The position numbers were made by a program, and so were the translations under genes. The notes beneath the pieces were generated by a model. That model was not told where the DNA came from and did not search any database. It was given only the letters and a program-made list of their open reading frames with translations. Shown piece after piece: positions 17,001 through 24,578 of a DNA stretch of 48,414 nt. Positions within the stretch are counted from its first letter, which is position 1, and each line of letters starts with the position of its first letter. The DNA comes from an uncultured bacterium (GTDB lineage: Bacteria; Cyanobacteriota; Vampirovibrionia; Gastranaerophilales; Gastranaerophilaceae). The stretch spans positions 1 to 48,414 of the forward strand of contig CASELF010000028.1 of assembly GCA_949288725.1 (NCBI GenBank), written 5' to 3'.

Positions 17001-17726
17001 CAAGGTGAGGATTTAGAAAAGTCAAAAGAATCAGAAGATGTTAAAAAAGAAGAAATCCCACAACCTTCTGACTCAGTCTCAAGCACTTCTACAAATGAAG
17101 TGTTGCAGGATAGCAAGTCTGATAAAAATTTAAAGAAAAATAAAATCAAAAAATCAAAAACAAAATCAAAAGATAATTTGCTAATTGCAGTAGGCGGTGA
17201 TATTGATAAGTACGCCAAAATGGAAGATAAAAAACTAAAAGAAACTAAAGAAAAAAAATCCGTAAAAGATAAAGATAAAACTTTAAAAACAGAGAATGTA
17301 GCACAAACCGAAAAATCGCCTGAAATTTTATCTTCTAATAATTCTGAAACAGATAATAAAGCGGAAAAAGTTTCAGAACTTCAACAGGAAAAAAAGATAA
17401 AAGAGACCAAAACAAGTGCTGATAAAAAAGTATCAGAAGATTTATCTTCCCAATCAGATGTAAAAAAAGATGATGCAAAACCTCAAGAACAAAATAAAGA
17501 GCAGGTGACATTCCAACAAGAAACGCAAAACACTGAACTTAAATCTGACGATAAAAAGGAAGAAAAAACAGAAGACGAAGCATCTAAAAACGAAATTTCC
17601 GATAAAAAAGCAGAAGTTCAACCGACTAAAAAAGTTCCATTTTGGAAACGTTGGTTCTCACGCAAAAAGAACACTGAAAAACAAATAGAAAATAAAGAAC
17701 TTTCTCAACCCGAAGAAACAAAATAA
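14028..17726 (+). CDS. Exported TPR protein with a ~700-residue charged disordered tail
   Basis: A 1232-aa protein starting with a signal peptide (MKNKKNVTLVVGLILSLCSI, cleavage likely after DVYAQ). Residues about 45-105 and 210-410 are tetratricopeptide repeats, e.g. ALRQYDLAIADFQKAIEI and ELGDYSKAVENFQKAITINP. From about residue 520 to 1195 the sequence is low-complexity, rich in Glu, Lys, Ser and Asn, and predicted disordered. It ends with a basic aromatic cluster, KKVPFWKRWFSRKKN. ATG 14028 is chosen because AGGAG precedes it and TATAAT (13995-14000) lies downstream of the earlier in-frame ATG. A cell-envelope scaffold is plausible but unproven. Confidence 0.8.
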   Translation: MKNKKNVTLVVGLILSLCSICDVYAQDGQIVKEKEPSVLESPEIKVDKDTPDDVVELIDKKEYNSALPLVNAYIESKPKKYIGYQLRGEIYYALRQYDLAIADFQKAIEIKTDDDKFATNAKVISAVVLGADKQQQYQNPELGLLYARLMYAQKALNNNMYEVSYKKALEYNSHIYLPAPKKSDIARINCPQKYGKEFNPQGIDVTIYGIIDDIEKGHFSEAAYKLPKLTTECPDYYLGQYLTGVVMYGLEQDENAIIAFNNAIKLNPNDFESYASLGLLYYYKAAKTFDDTYATKSIENFEKAIALNPNYHTYYFYIGLNQMELGDYSKAVENFQKAITINPKDYNSMYYKSIAQYLQKDYNAVVEQTTKMLYKRVSNYNSVLYLRALAYYRSGNVDSAIADIEKIHQNMNDIFNLESRLSSQKDKVLDCYLYFLQSKIARDNGFGAKADLQKAYQNPIIALLDTRSKDFAQVNYKLTTSDIEEQYEYLITTFDNLGVGFEYLNPDYKIVAKKPSKIQQPEKIVEKSQDPTSLIGEQDEEAIEPVQKTPLVAEKSQEEKMVSNLIAEMKEYDTPAVEEKENKIQNKVVEPVIENTEKTVNAEPSTVVVFDPNTLIFQPKEIEKTTENSDNVADVVSNNTIEKVEETSVSEEEKPEKIPEVSEKIENENSITEEKTSENLATTDDNEDKNAQNPSEEQSVTIDNNENISIQKEELPKDEIKDVTTDANIQNNETETKSIKEDTKDLPKEQIKNENSVSNDEALKEPVQKEEPSIQPQENLSDNQPIENPKTSEVKVNEKYAKVNLAEFEVKNKKTPNLKEGEEVVFLEPESFLEKEEQIVNENLSKMSLMPKQSSKTKFEKVVPKTSTEPEKPVDVNITKDSDNLKNVSKTEDTKNAQNEASKEEPKAETKEELTLIDPEEIKFPEKVDNVANEKETQKIAQNDIETSSLDGNQNITEKPTVRDFSKEEFNKDMKTSDSKTDEISPESTQSQGEDLEKSKESEDVKKEEIPQPSDSVSSTSTNEVLQDSKSDKNLKKNKIKKSKTKSKDNLLIAVGGDIDKYAKMEDKKLKETKEKKSVKDKDKTLKTENVAQTEKSPEILSSNNSETDNKAEKVSELQQEKKIKETKTSADKKVSEDLSSQSDVKKDDAKPQEQNKEQVTFQQETQNTELKSDDKKEEKTEDEASKNEISDKKAEVQPTKKVPFWKRWFSRKKNTEKQIENKELSQPEETK

Positions 17727-17731
17727 GTGTT

Positions 17732-18184
17732 CTAATCATTTAGAATATATTTATCAATGATTTCGCAAGCATCAGCAACGAAATTTTCGCAAGGACGTTC
17801 TTGATAATACTTTTCAGTGCGCTTTGTAGGGACAAAAGAATTATTTTCTCCTTTTTCGAGTCCCAAAAGTTCCCTACAAATTATTGTGCCATTTTTGTCT
17901 TTAAATTTTTGGGCTAAATTTTGAATTAGTTCATAATGTTTTGCCTTAACTTCATCATTATTATTTTCAGTATAGCCTTTAGCAAGACCGGCAATCATAA
18001 ACATTGCACTAACTGCCCCGCAAACTTCTCTCATTCTGCCCATTCCGCCACCAAAAGAAGAAGATAATTTTAGCGCTGTATTTTTATCAAAACCAAATTT
18101 TTCTGCATAAGTCATAAATACAGATTGAGCGCAGTTATAACCATTCTTAAAATTCTCTTTTGCTTTTTGAGCATTTGTTAACAT
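17732..18184 (-). CDS. C_GCAxxG_C_C family redox-type protein
   Basis: A 150-aa protein with the Cys pattern of this family: YNCAQSV at C18, then FGGGMGRMREVCGAVSAMFMIAGL, and later CREL and CENFVADACEIID. Members are thought to bind a metal or take part in redox chemistry; no reaction is established. It is the last gene of a four-gene leftward operon, 2 nt after the methyltransferase gene. Confidence 0.85.
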   Translation of the reverse strand: MLTNAQKAKENFKNGYNCAQSVFMTYAEKFGFDKNTALKLSSSFGGGMGRMREVCGAVSAMFMIAGLAKGYTENNNDEVKAKHYELIQNLAQKFKDKNGTIICRELLGLEKGENNSFVPTKRTEKYYQERPCENFVADACEIIDKYILND

Positions 18185-18186
18185 AA

Positions 18187-18936
18187 CTATTCTCCAAACA
18201 ATTCATACAAAATAACAGAAACGGAAGTTGCCAAATTCAATGATTCAACAGTTTTTGCCATTTCTATTTTTACTGAAGTATCAGATAAATTAATTAATTC
18301 TTCTGATAATCCGTTTGCTTCACTTCCAAACATTATAACTGCCGGTAACTTTATATCGAAAGTTTTTAAAAGATTATTGCTTCTTGGAAGAGTTGCAATT
18401 TTTTGGAAATTTTTAAAAATATCTTTCAATTCTTCAAAATCTTTTATATGGAAAACAGGAATTTTCCATAAATTTCCAACAGAGGCTCTGACGCATTTTG
18501 GGTTATATATGTCAACGCTATCTCCATAAAGAACGATTGCTTCAGCACCAAAAGCAACAGATGAGCGCAAAATTGTTCCAAGATTTCCTAAATCTTTTAT
18601 ATCTTCTAATAAAACGACCTTTTTCAAAGTTTTTAAAATTTTTATGTCATATATTCTCTGAACCCCAATTGCAACGGCTTCGGGCGCAGAGTCCGTTGTA
18701 GATAATTTTTTCAGTACGGGTTCTGTTGTTTCTATCAAAAAATCTTTTGCAAAATTATATTCATCAATCTTATTTTTATTTACAAAAATTTTTTCAATAA
18801 CTATACCTGAATCAAAGGCTTCTTTTATAGCCTTGTAACCTTCAAGTAAGAATTTATTTTCTATATTTCTATATTTTTTTTGTTGAAGTTTTACGCAATT
18901 TTTAACTATTTCGTTATTAACACTTGTTATTTCCAT
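18187..18936 (-). CDS. SpoU/TrmH-family RNA 2'-O-methyltransferase
   Basis: A 249-aa SPOUT-class methyltransferase that should methylate a ribose 2'-OH in rRNA or tRNA using S-adenosylmethionine. The N-terminal substrate-binding domain includes KFLLEGYKAIKEA. The C-terminal knot has LLEDIKDLGNLGTILRSSVAFGA, MFGSEANGLSEEL and MAKTVESLNLATSVSVILYEL, the three SpoU motifs. The exact target is not deducible. Its ATG overlaps the stop of the aminopeptidase gene (TAATG), so translation is coupled. Confidence 0.88.
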   Translation of the reverse strand: MEITSVNNEIVKNCVKLQQKKYRNIENKFLLEGYKAIKEAFDSGIVIEKIFVNKNKIDEYNFAKDFLIETTEPVLKKLSTTDSAPEAVAIGVQRIYDIKILKTLKKVVLLEDIKDLGNLGTILRSSVAFGAEAIVLYGDSVDIYNPKCVRASVGNLWKIPVFHIKDFEELKDIFKNFQKIATLPRSNNLLKTFDIKLPAVIMFGSEANGLSEELINLSDTSVKIEMAKTVESLNLATSVSVILYELFGE

Positions 18937-20507
18937 TATAAAACCTCAAATTTTTCCAGTTGCAATTTTTCTTCTTGAGTTAGCATATCAAAGTTAATTA
19001 ATTTTTTCTCATAATTCATTTTAACGAAGGAGTGGATTTGGTTATCTTGAAAATAACATGAGTTTTCAAGTCTAACACCGAAAAATCCTTCTTTATAAAG
19101 TCCCGGTTCTATAGAAAAGCACATGCCCTCTTTTAGCGGCGTTTTAGAAGTTTGGTGCGGACTTAATCTTGGCGGAAATTCGTGAACATTTATTCCGATT
19201 CCATGTCCAAGTCCATGGTTGAATACAAATCCATCTAAATCAAATGATTCAAATAATTTGTGTATCGGATAATCTATATCATATCCGCTTACGGGTCTTT
19301 TAGCGTTAGTTTTAGTATAATTATATGCTTTTAAAAATGCTTTTAGTACGTAGGTATAAATTTTTCTTTGCAATTCTGTTGGCTGACCTTTTACAAATAC
19401 TCTTGTAATATCAGTTGCTAAACCACCTTCAAAATAAGCTCCGCAATCTATAAGAACAAGACTTCCGTCTTTTAAAATTTCTTCTTTAGAAGATTTTGAA
19501 TAGTGAGCCAGTGCAGAATTTTTATCTTTTGCAACTATAGATTTAAAACTAAGCCCTAAGGCCCCTTGATTTTTAAACTCTTTTTCAAGTTGAGCAGCAA
19601 TATCATATTCTGAAAGATTTTCGTTATTTTCAATAAATTTTCGGATTGCTCTTACGGCGTTGTCTGTTTTTTTGAAGGCATCTTTCAAGTGCTCTAATTC
19701 AGCAGGTGTTTTCTGCGCTTTCATTATTGATATTGGGTTCTGTTCCATTTCAATGGCACGATTAGCCAAAATATTGTAATCATAGGCATTTATTGAAGAT
19801 TTATCTACGTAAACCTTTTTAGAAATATTTTTTAAATCGTTTTCTAAATTTTTATAATTTTTGCTGTTATACAGAATGTTTTTATCTTTAAAAATTATTG
19901 CACGCCCTTTAATTTTTGCAGAATAATTTTGAGAAAAATTCCGCATATTGTAAAGGTAAGAAACTTCATCCAAATCTGTAACATAGATACATTCATCTTC
20001 TTTTAAATTTTTAGAAATTATAGCAATTTTTTCTTCAGAAGATAAACCTGTTAACGATGTGCTTAATGTAATGTCATTTTGATTTTCATTTTGACAATCG
20101 CAATCGAGCGGATCTGTGTCCAACAATTTTATATTTCTTTCTGATTTAAAATATTCACAAATTTTCTGCGATATTTTTTTCGCAAACAAGCCCAAGGTTT
20201 CATTTTTCGGAATGCGTTTAATAATTTCATCCAGTGGATTTTGCGAATTTTGCAATTTTACTACAGTAACAATTTCATGGTTAACTTCTTGATCAGCTTG
20301 AATATGGTATCTTCCATCGACAAATAAATAAACTTTATCGTTGGTAACAAGTGCTTCTCCTGTTGAGCCTGAGAAGTTTGTAAGTTTGTATCTGGAATTT
20401 TCTTCCAAGGTATTATATTCAACTAAAAATTCGTTAGTTGAATTTACTAGCAGATAATTTAATCCGCAGTTAGCCATGAAATTTTTTATTACTGTAAGAT
20501 TATCCAT
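18936..20507 (-). CDS. Xaa-Pro aminopeptidase (M24B, aminopeptidase P type)
   Basis: A 523-aa metallopeptidase that removes an N-terminal residue preceding proline. Two N-terminal creatinase-like domains are followed by the pita-bread catalytic domain with all five metal ligands in place: Asp in LIDCGAYFEGGLATDITR, His in HGLGHGIGINVHE (about 435-445), Glu in SIEPGLY and Glu in RLENSCYF. It is the longer, eukaryote-like aminopeptidase P form. The gene lies 1 nt after the parvulin gene and overlaps the methyltransferase start by 1 nt. Confidence 0.9.
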   Translation of the reverse strand: MDNLTVIKNFMANCGLNYLLVNSTNEFLVEYNTLEENSRYKLTNFSGSTGEALVTNDKVYLFVDGRYHIQADQEVNHEIVTVVKLQNSQNPLDEIIKRIPKNETLGLFAKKISQKICEYFKSERNIKLLDTDPLDCDCQNENQNDITLSTSLTGLSSEEKIAIISKNLKEDECIYVTDLDEVSYLYNMRNFSQNYSAKIKGRAIIFKDKNILYNSKNYKNLENDLKNISKKVYVDKSSINAYDYNILANRAIEMEQNPISIMKAQKTPAELEHLKDAFKKTDNAVRAIRKFIENNENLSEYDIAAQLEKEFKNQGALGLSFKSIVAKDKNSALAHYSKSSKEEILKDGSLVLIDCGAYFEGGLATDITRVFVKGQPTELQRKIYTYVLKAFLKAYNYTKTNAKRPVSGYDIDYPIHKLFESFDLDGFVFNHGLGHGIGINVHEFPPRLSPHQTSKTPLKEGMCFSIEPGLYKEGFFGVRLENSCYFQDNQIHSFVKMNYEKKLINFDMLTQEEKLQLEKFEVL

Positions 20508-20508
20508 A

Positions 20509-20790
20509 TTAATTTTTATCTGTAAGTTGAATTAAGTGCCATCCAAATTGAGTTTGAACAGGTTGAGAAAGTTCACCGACTTCAAGGGCAAAAGCAGCAT
20601 CTTCAAACGGTTTAACCATCATGCCCTTTCCAAAAAATCCTAAATCTCCCCCGTTTTGACCTGATGGACAAAGTGATTTTTCTTCTGCTATTTTAGCAAA
20701 AGAAGCACCATTTTTAATTTCATCATACAAATTTTTAGCTTCTTCTTCTGTTTTTACAAGAATATGGCTTGCTCTAACTGCTGTTGTCAT
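20509..20790 (-). CDS. Parvulin-type peptidyl-prolyl isomerase (single domain)
   Basis: The 93-aa protein is one rotamase domain: ASHILVKTEEEA, CPSGQNGGDLGFFGKGMMVKPFEDAAF and QTQFGWHLIQL are the canonical parvulin blocks. No signal peptide is present, so it acts in the cytoplasm on prolyl peptide bonds, like E. coli PpiC. It is first in the operon with aminopeptidase P, and both act on proline peptides. AGGAG lies 8 nt before the ATG. Confidence 0.93.
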   Translation of the reverse strand: MTTAVRASHILVKTEEEAKNLYDEIKNGASFAKIAEEKSLCPSGQNGGDLGFFGKGMMVKPFEDAAFALEVGELSQPVQTQFGWHLIQLTDKN

Positions 20791-20904
20791 AATTTTTACT
20801 CCTGTTAAATTCTACGTAAAAATTATAAAATAAAAAGGCTTGTCTTGCAAATACCAACAAAACAAACCGGAAGTTATAAAACATGAAAAATTTTCTTTTA
20901 AGGT

Positions 20905-20989
20905 GTAAGTTCAAAATGTTTTTACCAAACCGCTAAAAGAAAAAATCTTGTCGCAACCCCGAAAAAGTGCCTGGACAAATTGAACTTAC
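20905..20989. repeat. Unidentified element bounded by perfect 10-bp inverted repeats
   Basis: GTAAGTTCAA (20905-20914) and TTGAACTTAC (20980-20989) enclose 65 nt. Inside, TTGTC and GACAA could form a second helix, and the interior is richer in GC than the surroundings (GTCGCAACCCCG, GTGCCTGG). The gap 20791-21163 holds no gene otherwise. It could be a small RNA, or a miniature element with terminal repeats; no direct target repeats are seen. Confidence 0.4.
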
Positions 20990-21108
20990 TTTATTATTTT
21001 AAACTGTCATGGCATGAAATTTCACCATTCCGCAGAATAAACTTTGGTAGAATTTAACAGTATTTTTTACTAATTAAAAAGTATTAGATATAAATAGAAA
21101 TATTAGTA

Positions 21109-21137
21109 TTGATTTTACAAAATTTTTATAGTAGGAT
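21109..21137 (+). promoter_or_regulatory. Promoter of tRNA-Gly
   Basis: TTGATT (21109-21114), a 17-nt spacer and TAGGAT (21132-21137) lie 26 nt before the mature tRNA 5' end. Confidence 0.45.
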
Positions 21138-21163
21138 AACAGTTGTAAAAGTTAATAGTTCAT

Positions 21164-21236
21164 GCGGAAGTAGCTCAGTTGGTAGAGCGTCTGCCTTCCA
21201 AGCAGGCTGTCGCGAGTTCGAGTCTCGTCTTCCGCT
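21164..21236 (+). tRNA. tRNA-Gly (anticodon UCC)
   Basis: The 73-nt sequence folds as a cloverleaf: a 7-bp acceptor stem (GCGGAAG with CTTCCGC), D-arm GCTC-AGTTGGTA-GAGC, anticodon arm TCTGC-CTTCCAA-GCAGG with anticodon TCC, and T-arm GCGAG-TTCGAGT-CTCGT. CCA is not encoded. A run of seven T follows directly. The TCC anticodon reads GGA and GGG (and probably all GGN) glycine codons. Confidence 0.95.
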
Positions 21237-21287
21237 TTTTTTATGCAAATTTTAATCCGTTTTTTATATTTATAATAAAATATTTCT

Positions 21288-21830
21288 ATGAAAACTTTTG
21301 CTATAGTTAATTCTGATAACAAAGAAATTATAGATTCTATCCAAAAATATTTTGGCAAAATTTGTCCGATTATTTCTTATGAAGATAATTTTGATAATTA
21401 TGATTTAATTGTTTTAACAGGTTATGAAGTTGAATGCAAAGCCTCTGAGCGCGCGCAAATTATAAATCTTCATCCTTCGTTATTACCTTCTTTTCAAGGC
21501 CGCGATGCAATAAAACAAACTTTTTTGTCAGAAGTCAAGGTTGGCGGGATTACTATTCATCAGGTTGAGAAAAATAATTTTTACGGAAAAATTATTGCTC
21601 AATATCCTGTTCTAATCGGTTTAACGACAAATTTTTATGATTATACAAAAGAAGTTGAGGTCGTTGCAAAAAGATTATATCCTGTTGTAATTGATTCTAT
21701 CGTTAATGATAAAGTTTTTGATTTCCATGAACTATTTAAAACAAGTTGTGCCTCAACTAAAGGTAGTTGTTCACGTTCTTCTTGTTCAAATTGCTCAAAT
21801 TGCTCAAGATGCTCTGCTGAGAACAAGTAG
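21288..21830 (+). CDS. Degenerate formyltransferase-fold protein with Cys-rich tail
   Basis: The 180-aa protein matches the core of PurN-type formyltransferases: INLHPSLLPSFQG carries the conserved Asn60 and His62, and VGGITIHQVE is the following block. The N-terminal Rossmann half is shortened, and the position of the catalytic Asp (E. coli PurN D144) is replaced in KNNFYGK, so normal GAR formyltransferase activity is doubtful. The last 30 residues hold six Cys, four of them spaced every third residue (C166, C169, C172, C175), like a metal-binding tail. It follows tRNA-Gly by 51 nt and has no clear Shine-Dalgarno. Confidence 0.7.
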   Translation: MKTFAIVNSDNKEIIDSIQKYFGKICPIISYEDNFDNYDLIVLTGYEVECKASERAQIINLHPSLLPSFQGRDAIKQTFLSEVKVGGITIHQVEKNNFYGKIIAQYPVLIGLTTNFYDYTKEVEVVAKRLYPVVIDSIVNDKVFDFHELFKTSCASTKGSCSRSSCSNCSNCSRCSAENK

Positions 21831-21835
21831 TGTTT

Positions 21836-22015
21836 TTAATCTTTTGATCTCTTAATTATATCCAATTTTTCAATAACCCCGTTGAAGAAGGTTTTATTTT
21901 GTCGAATATTTTTTGTTTTAGTTTTTTTAACTTCTGGAGTTACAGCAGGTGTATGTTCCGGGGTTATTCTGCCGGAGTAAATTGTTTTAATTTCTTTTAT
22001 TATTGATTCATTCAT
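21836..22015 (-). CDS. 59-aa hypothetical protein
   Basis: A frame from ATG 22015 to TAA gives 59 residues (MNESIIKEIKTIYSG... ending KRSKD), hydrophilic and basic, with Thr/Lys-rich centre. AGAGG lies about 11 nt upstream. It fills the gap between ilvB and the formyltransferase-like gene, 52 nt after ilvB on the same strand, so it could be the operon's last gene. No family is recognised, and coding evidence is only length, codon use and position. Confidence 0.45.
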   Translation of the reverse strand: MNESIIKEIKTIYSGRITPEHTPAVTPEVKKTKTKNIRQNKTFFNGVIEKLDIIKRSKD

Positions 22016-22067
22016 TATTGTTCAAGCCTCTTAATTCCCATAGGGTAATATTTTGTGGGTAATCTAT

Positions 22068-23711
22068 TTACAAAACTTCCATTGGTTCAATGACAAAATC
22101 TATTAGATATGTGCCATTTTCCTCCAATGCTCTTTTTAATGCAGAGTCAATTGTTTCAATATTTGTAACCCGCTCTGCTTTGATTCCGTAACTTTTTGCT
22201 AAAGTAACAAAATCAGGGTTAGAAATTTTTGTTTCAGAATATCTTGCCTCACAGAATTTTTCCTGTAATTGTCTGACCATACCAAGATATCCGTTATTCA
22301 AAATCATAATTTTAACGTTCAAGTTATAATCCTTGCAAGTTGCAAGTTCATGCAATCCCATTTGGAATGAGCCATCACCTGTGATACAAATAACAGGTTT
22401 TGTATTATTTGCAACAGCAGCACCAATTGCAGCCGGAAATCCAAATCCCATTGTTCCTGCGCCACCTGATACGTGTATTTTTCTGTTTTTATATAAATTC
22501 AAATTCTGAACAGCCCATAATTGGTGTTGTCCAACTTCAGAAGTAAAAGTTAACTCCTGTCCTTTGGTAAATTCTTCTATTTTTTGTATTACTTCAAAAG
22601 AATGTAATAAATTCGTTTTTCTTTTTCGGATAATATTATCAGATTTATAATTTTGTGCTTTATTATTCCAACTTGCAAAATTACATGTTTTTTTATCTAA
22701 TTCTAAATCTAATTTCATTAAAAATTCTTTAATATCAGCAATTACAAATCCTGATGCTTGTACAAAGTTGGAAATCTCAGATTTATTAATATCAACTTGT
22801 ACAAGTTTTTGGGATAAATTTATATCTTTAAACATGCAGGTAATTCTATCATTAAACCTTGCACCAAGAGAGATAATCAAGTCTGAATTTTTAACAATTT
22901 CATTTGCAGATTTATCCCCAAAAATTCCAATCATTCCAAAGTAATTTTGATTATTTTTAGGAAAAGTTCCAATTCCCATCATCGTAGAAACAACAGGAAT
23001 TGAATATTTATTTGAAATTTTTAACAATTCATCTTCTGCTTTTGAATGTTTTACTCCTCCGCCTGCTACGATTACAGGGCTTTTAGAATTTAATAATTTG
23101 TCCAAAATATTAGACAATTCAAAAGATGAAATTCTATCATTTTCTTGAATATTTGTTGTAGATATTGGAAAAGATTCTAATGGTGCTTTTTCTTGAAAAA
23201 CATCTTTAACAATATCTATTATAACCGGTCCTTTTTTACCTGAATTAGCAATAGAAAATGCTTCATGAAAAACTTGTTGTATTTGTGAAGATGATGTAAT
23301 TTGATAAACTTTTTTAGTGCACGATTTGACCATATCACAAATATTTGCTTCTTGAAATGCGTTTTTTCCTAATAAATTTTTAAAAACTTGTCCTGTTATC
23401 ACAACCAATGGATAACCATCTAAATAAGCATTAACAATGCCTGAAATTGTATTTGTCGCACCGGGTCCGGAAGTTACAAGAACGACTCCGCATTTGCCGG
23501 TTTCTCTTGCGTAACCTTCTGCTGCATGAACCGCTGATTGCTCGTGTCTTGTCAAAATATGTTTTATGTCAGTTTGTCCGTAAAGTTCGTTATATAAATC
23601 TAATACAATTCCACCCGGATAGCCAAATATAGTATTAACACCTAATTCCTTAAGTGTCTCAAAAATAATCTTAGAACCTTTTTCAAGTTTTAAATTATTT
23701 TCAATTAGCAT
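22068..23711 (-). CDS. ilvB: Acetolactate synthase large subunit
   Basis: This ThDP enzyme condenses pyruvate (or pyruvate and 2-oxobutyrate) to acetohydroxy acids, the first common step to valine, leucine and isoleucine. The 547-aa product has FGYPGGIVLDLYNEL, the catalytic Glu in RHEQSAVHAAEG, SGPGATN, and the ThDP-Mg site GDGSFQMGLHE...NNGYLG (about 438-468). Length is typical. No gene for the regulatory small subunit (ilvN) lies beside it, so it is either elsewhere or absent. The stretch 22016-22067 downstream holds no gene. Confidence 0.92.
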   Translation of the reverse strand: MLIENNLKLEKGSKIIFETLKELGVNTIFGYPGGIVLDLYNELYGQTDIKHILTRHEQSAVHAAEGYARETGKCGVVLVTSGPGATNTISGIVNAYLDGYPLVVITGQVFKNLLGKNAFQEANICDMVKSCTKKVYQITSSSQIQQVFHEAFSIANSGKKGPVIIDIVKDVFQEKAPLESFPISTTNIQENDRISSFELSNILDKLLNSKSPVIVAGGGVKHSKAEDELLKISNKYSIPVVSTMMGIGTFPKNNQNYFGMIGIFGDKSANEIVKNSDLIISLGARFNDRITCMFKDINLSQKLVQVDINKSEISNFVQASGFVIADIKEFLMKLDLELDKKTCNFASWNNKAQNYKSDNIIRKRKTNLLHSFEVIQKIEEFTKGQELTFTSEVGQHQLWAVQNLNLYKNRKIHVSGGAGTMGFGFPAAIGAAVANNTKPVICITGDGSFQMGLHELATCKDYNLNVKIMILNNGYLGMVRQLQEKFCEARYSETKISNPDFVTLAKSYGIKAERVTNIETIDSALKRALEENGTYLIDFVIEPMEVL

Positions 23712-23791
23712 GAATTTATATATCCCCTTATCTGACTTATTCTATAATATCATAGATAAAATTATTAGGCAAAAAATATTCATAAAAGTCG

Positions 23792-23825
23792 AACGGGCAA
23801 GGATTTATACAAATCCTTGCCCGTT
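23792..23825. terminator. Strong hairpin terminator after the leftward rph operon
   Basis: A perfect 15-bp stem (AACGGGCAAGGATTT and its complement) with a 4-nt ATAC loop lies 28 nt beyond the stop of the gene at 23854. The minus strand continues CGACTTTT, a modest T tract. Confidence 0.8.
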
Positions 23826-23853
23826 ATTAACCTTAAATTAAATTTATTATTTA

Positions 23854-24168
23854 TTATTTACCAATCAAAGTATTCCAAGCATCTTTTTTCTTTTGAAGTT
23901 CTTCTTGTCTTGCCTTTTGTCTTGCTTCGGCATCTTTTTTAGCTTGTTCTTTTTGTTTTTGGTATTCTAATTTTTTCTTTTCTGCTGCTTCTTGTCTTGC
24001 TTTTTGTCTTGCTTCAGCATCTTTTTGTGCTTGAGTCATTGCTGCTTCTTTTTTGCTTACTGTATTTGCTGCATTATTTAATGCATCTGACAATGGCCCT
24101 GCGTATGCTGCCATTCCAATACCTACGACCATTACAGCCATCATTGATACCAATAGTTTTTTCATCAT
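23854..24168 (-). CDS. Small exported coiled-coil protein with an internal repeat
   Basis: The 104-aa product has a signal peptide (MMKKLLVSMMAVMVVGIGMAAYAG) and a mature part made of charged helix. The block QKDAEARQKARQEAAEKKK recurs 29 residues later as KKDAEARQKARQEELQKKK, an internal duplication. It probably acts in the periplasm or at the surface; the family is unknown. AAAGGGG lies 7 nt before the first ATG. It is the last gene of the operon. Confidence 0.65.
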   Translation of the reverse strand: MMKKLLVSMMAVMVVGIGMAAYAGPLSDALNNAANTVSKKEAAMTQAQKDAEARQKARQEAAEKKKLEYQKQKEQAKKDAEARQKARQEELQKKKDAWNTLIGK

Positions 24169-24212
24169 AATAGTTCCCCTTTCTTAACCTTTTTAACCAC
24201 CTATAGAGTTGT

Positions 24213-24557
24213 TTATTTTTCTAACCTTTCTAATGTTTTTTGTCTTTCTTCTAATTTCCTTTCAAGATATTTAATCTCGTTTTCTTTTTGCTTTTTTAAT
24301 AGTTCTTGTTTTCGAATTTTTTCTTTTGTCTTTACTATATCTTTAGAACGCATGCGCTTGGGTTTTTGTTCATTTTTTGTGAATATATTTTTAAATTTTG
24401 TAACGACTGCTGACTGAGTTTGTTCTTCAGTATTTGGGTTTGTTTGAGCAGTTGTTGTTGCAGTTGCTGTTGATTTGATTACTTCAGCAGACAAAACTGC
24501 AGATGTTTGCGTAAATATCAACCCCATAAATAATAATTTAATAACAATCTTGCGCAT
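24213..24557 (-). CDS. Small exported coiled-coil protein
   Basis: The 114-aa product has a signal peptide (IVIKLLFMGLIFTQTSAVLSAEV), a Thr/Gln-rich linker and a strongly charged C-terminal helix (KKQKENEIKYLERKLEERQKTL is its core). It resembles the next gene in layout but not in detailed sequence. Function is unknown. It lies 21 nt after rph. Confidence 0.6.
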   Translation of the reverse strand: MRKIVIKLLFMGLIFTQTSAVLSAEVIKSTATATTTAQTNPNTEEQTQSAVVTKFKNIFTKNEQKPKRMRSKDIVKTKEKIRKQELLKKQKENEIKYLERKLEERQKTLERLEK

Positions 24558-24578
24558 ATATGGATAATAACTTAAATT

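Noticed and set aside
16376-17218. Several hydrophobic minus-strand ORFs opposite the TPR protein tail
   Set aside because: They are the complement of Glu/Lys-rich codons, which read as Phe/Leu-rich on the other strand; no start signals.
20791-21163. Search for SRP RNA, tmRNA, 6S RNA or a known riboswitch in the gene-free gap
   Set aside because: None of the conserved core sequences of these RNAs that I know was found; only the inverted-repeat element and tRNA promoter are reported.
21152-21358. 68-aa minus-strand ORF containing DETRTRDSLLGRQTLYQLSYF
   Set aside because: It is antisense to tRNA-Gly. Peptides of this look are a well-known artefact of translating the complement of tRNA genes.
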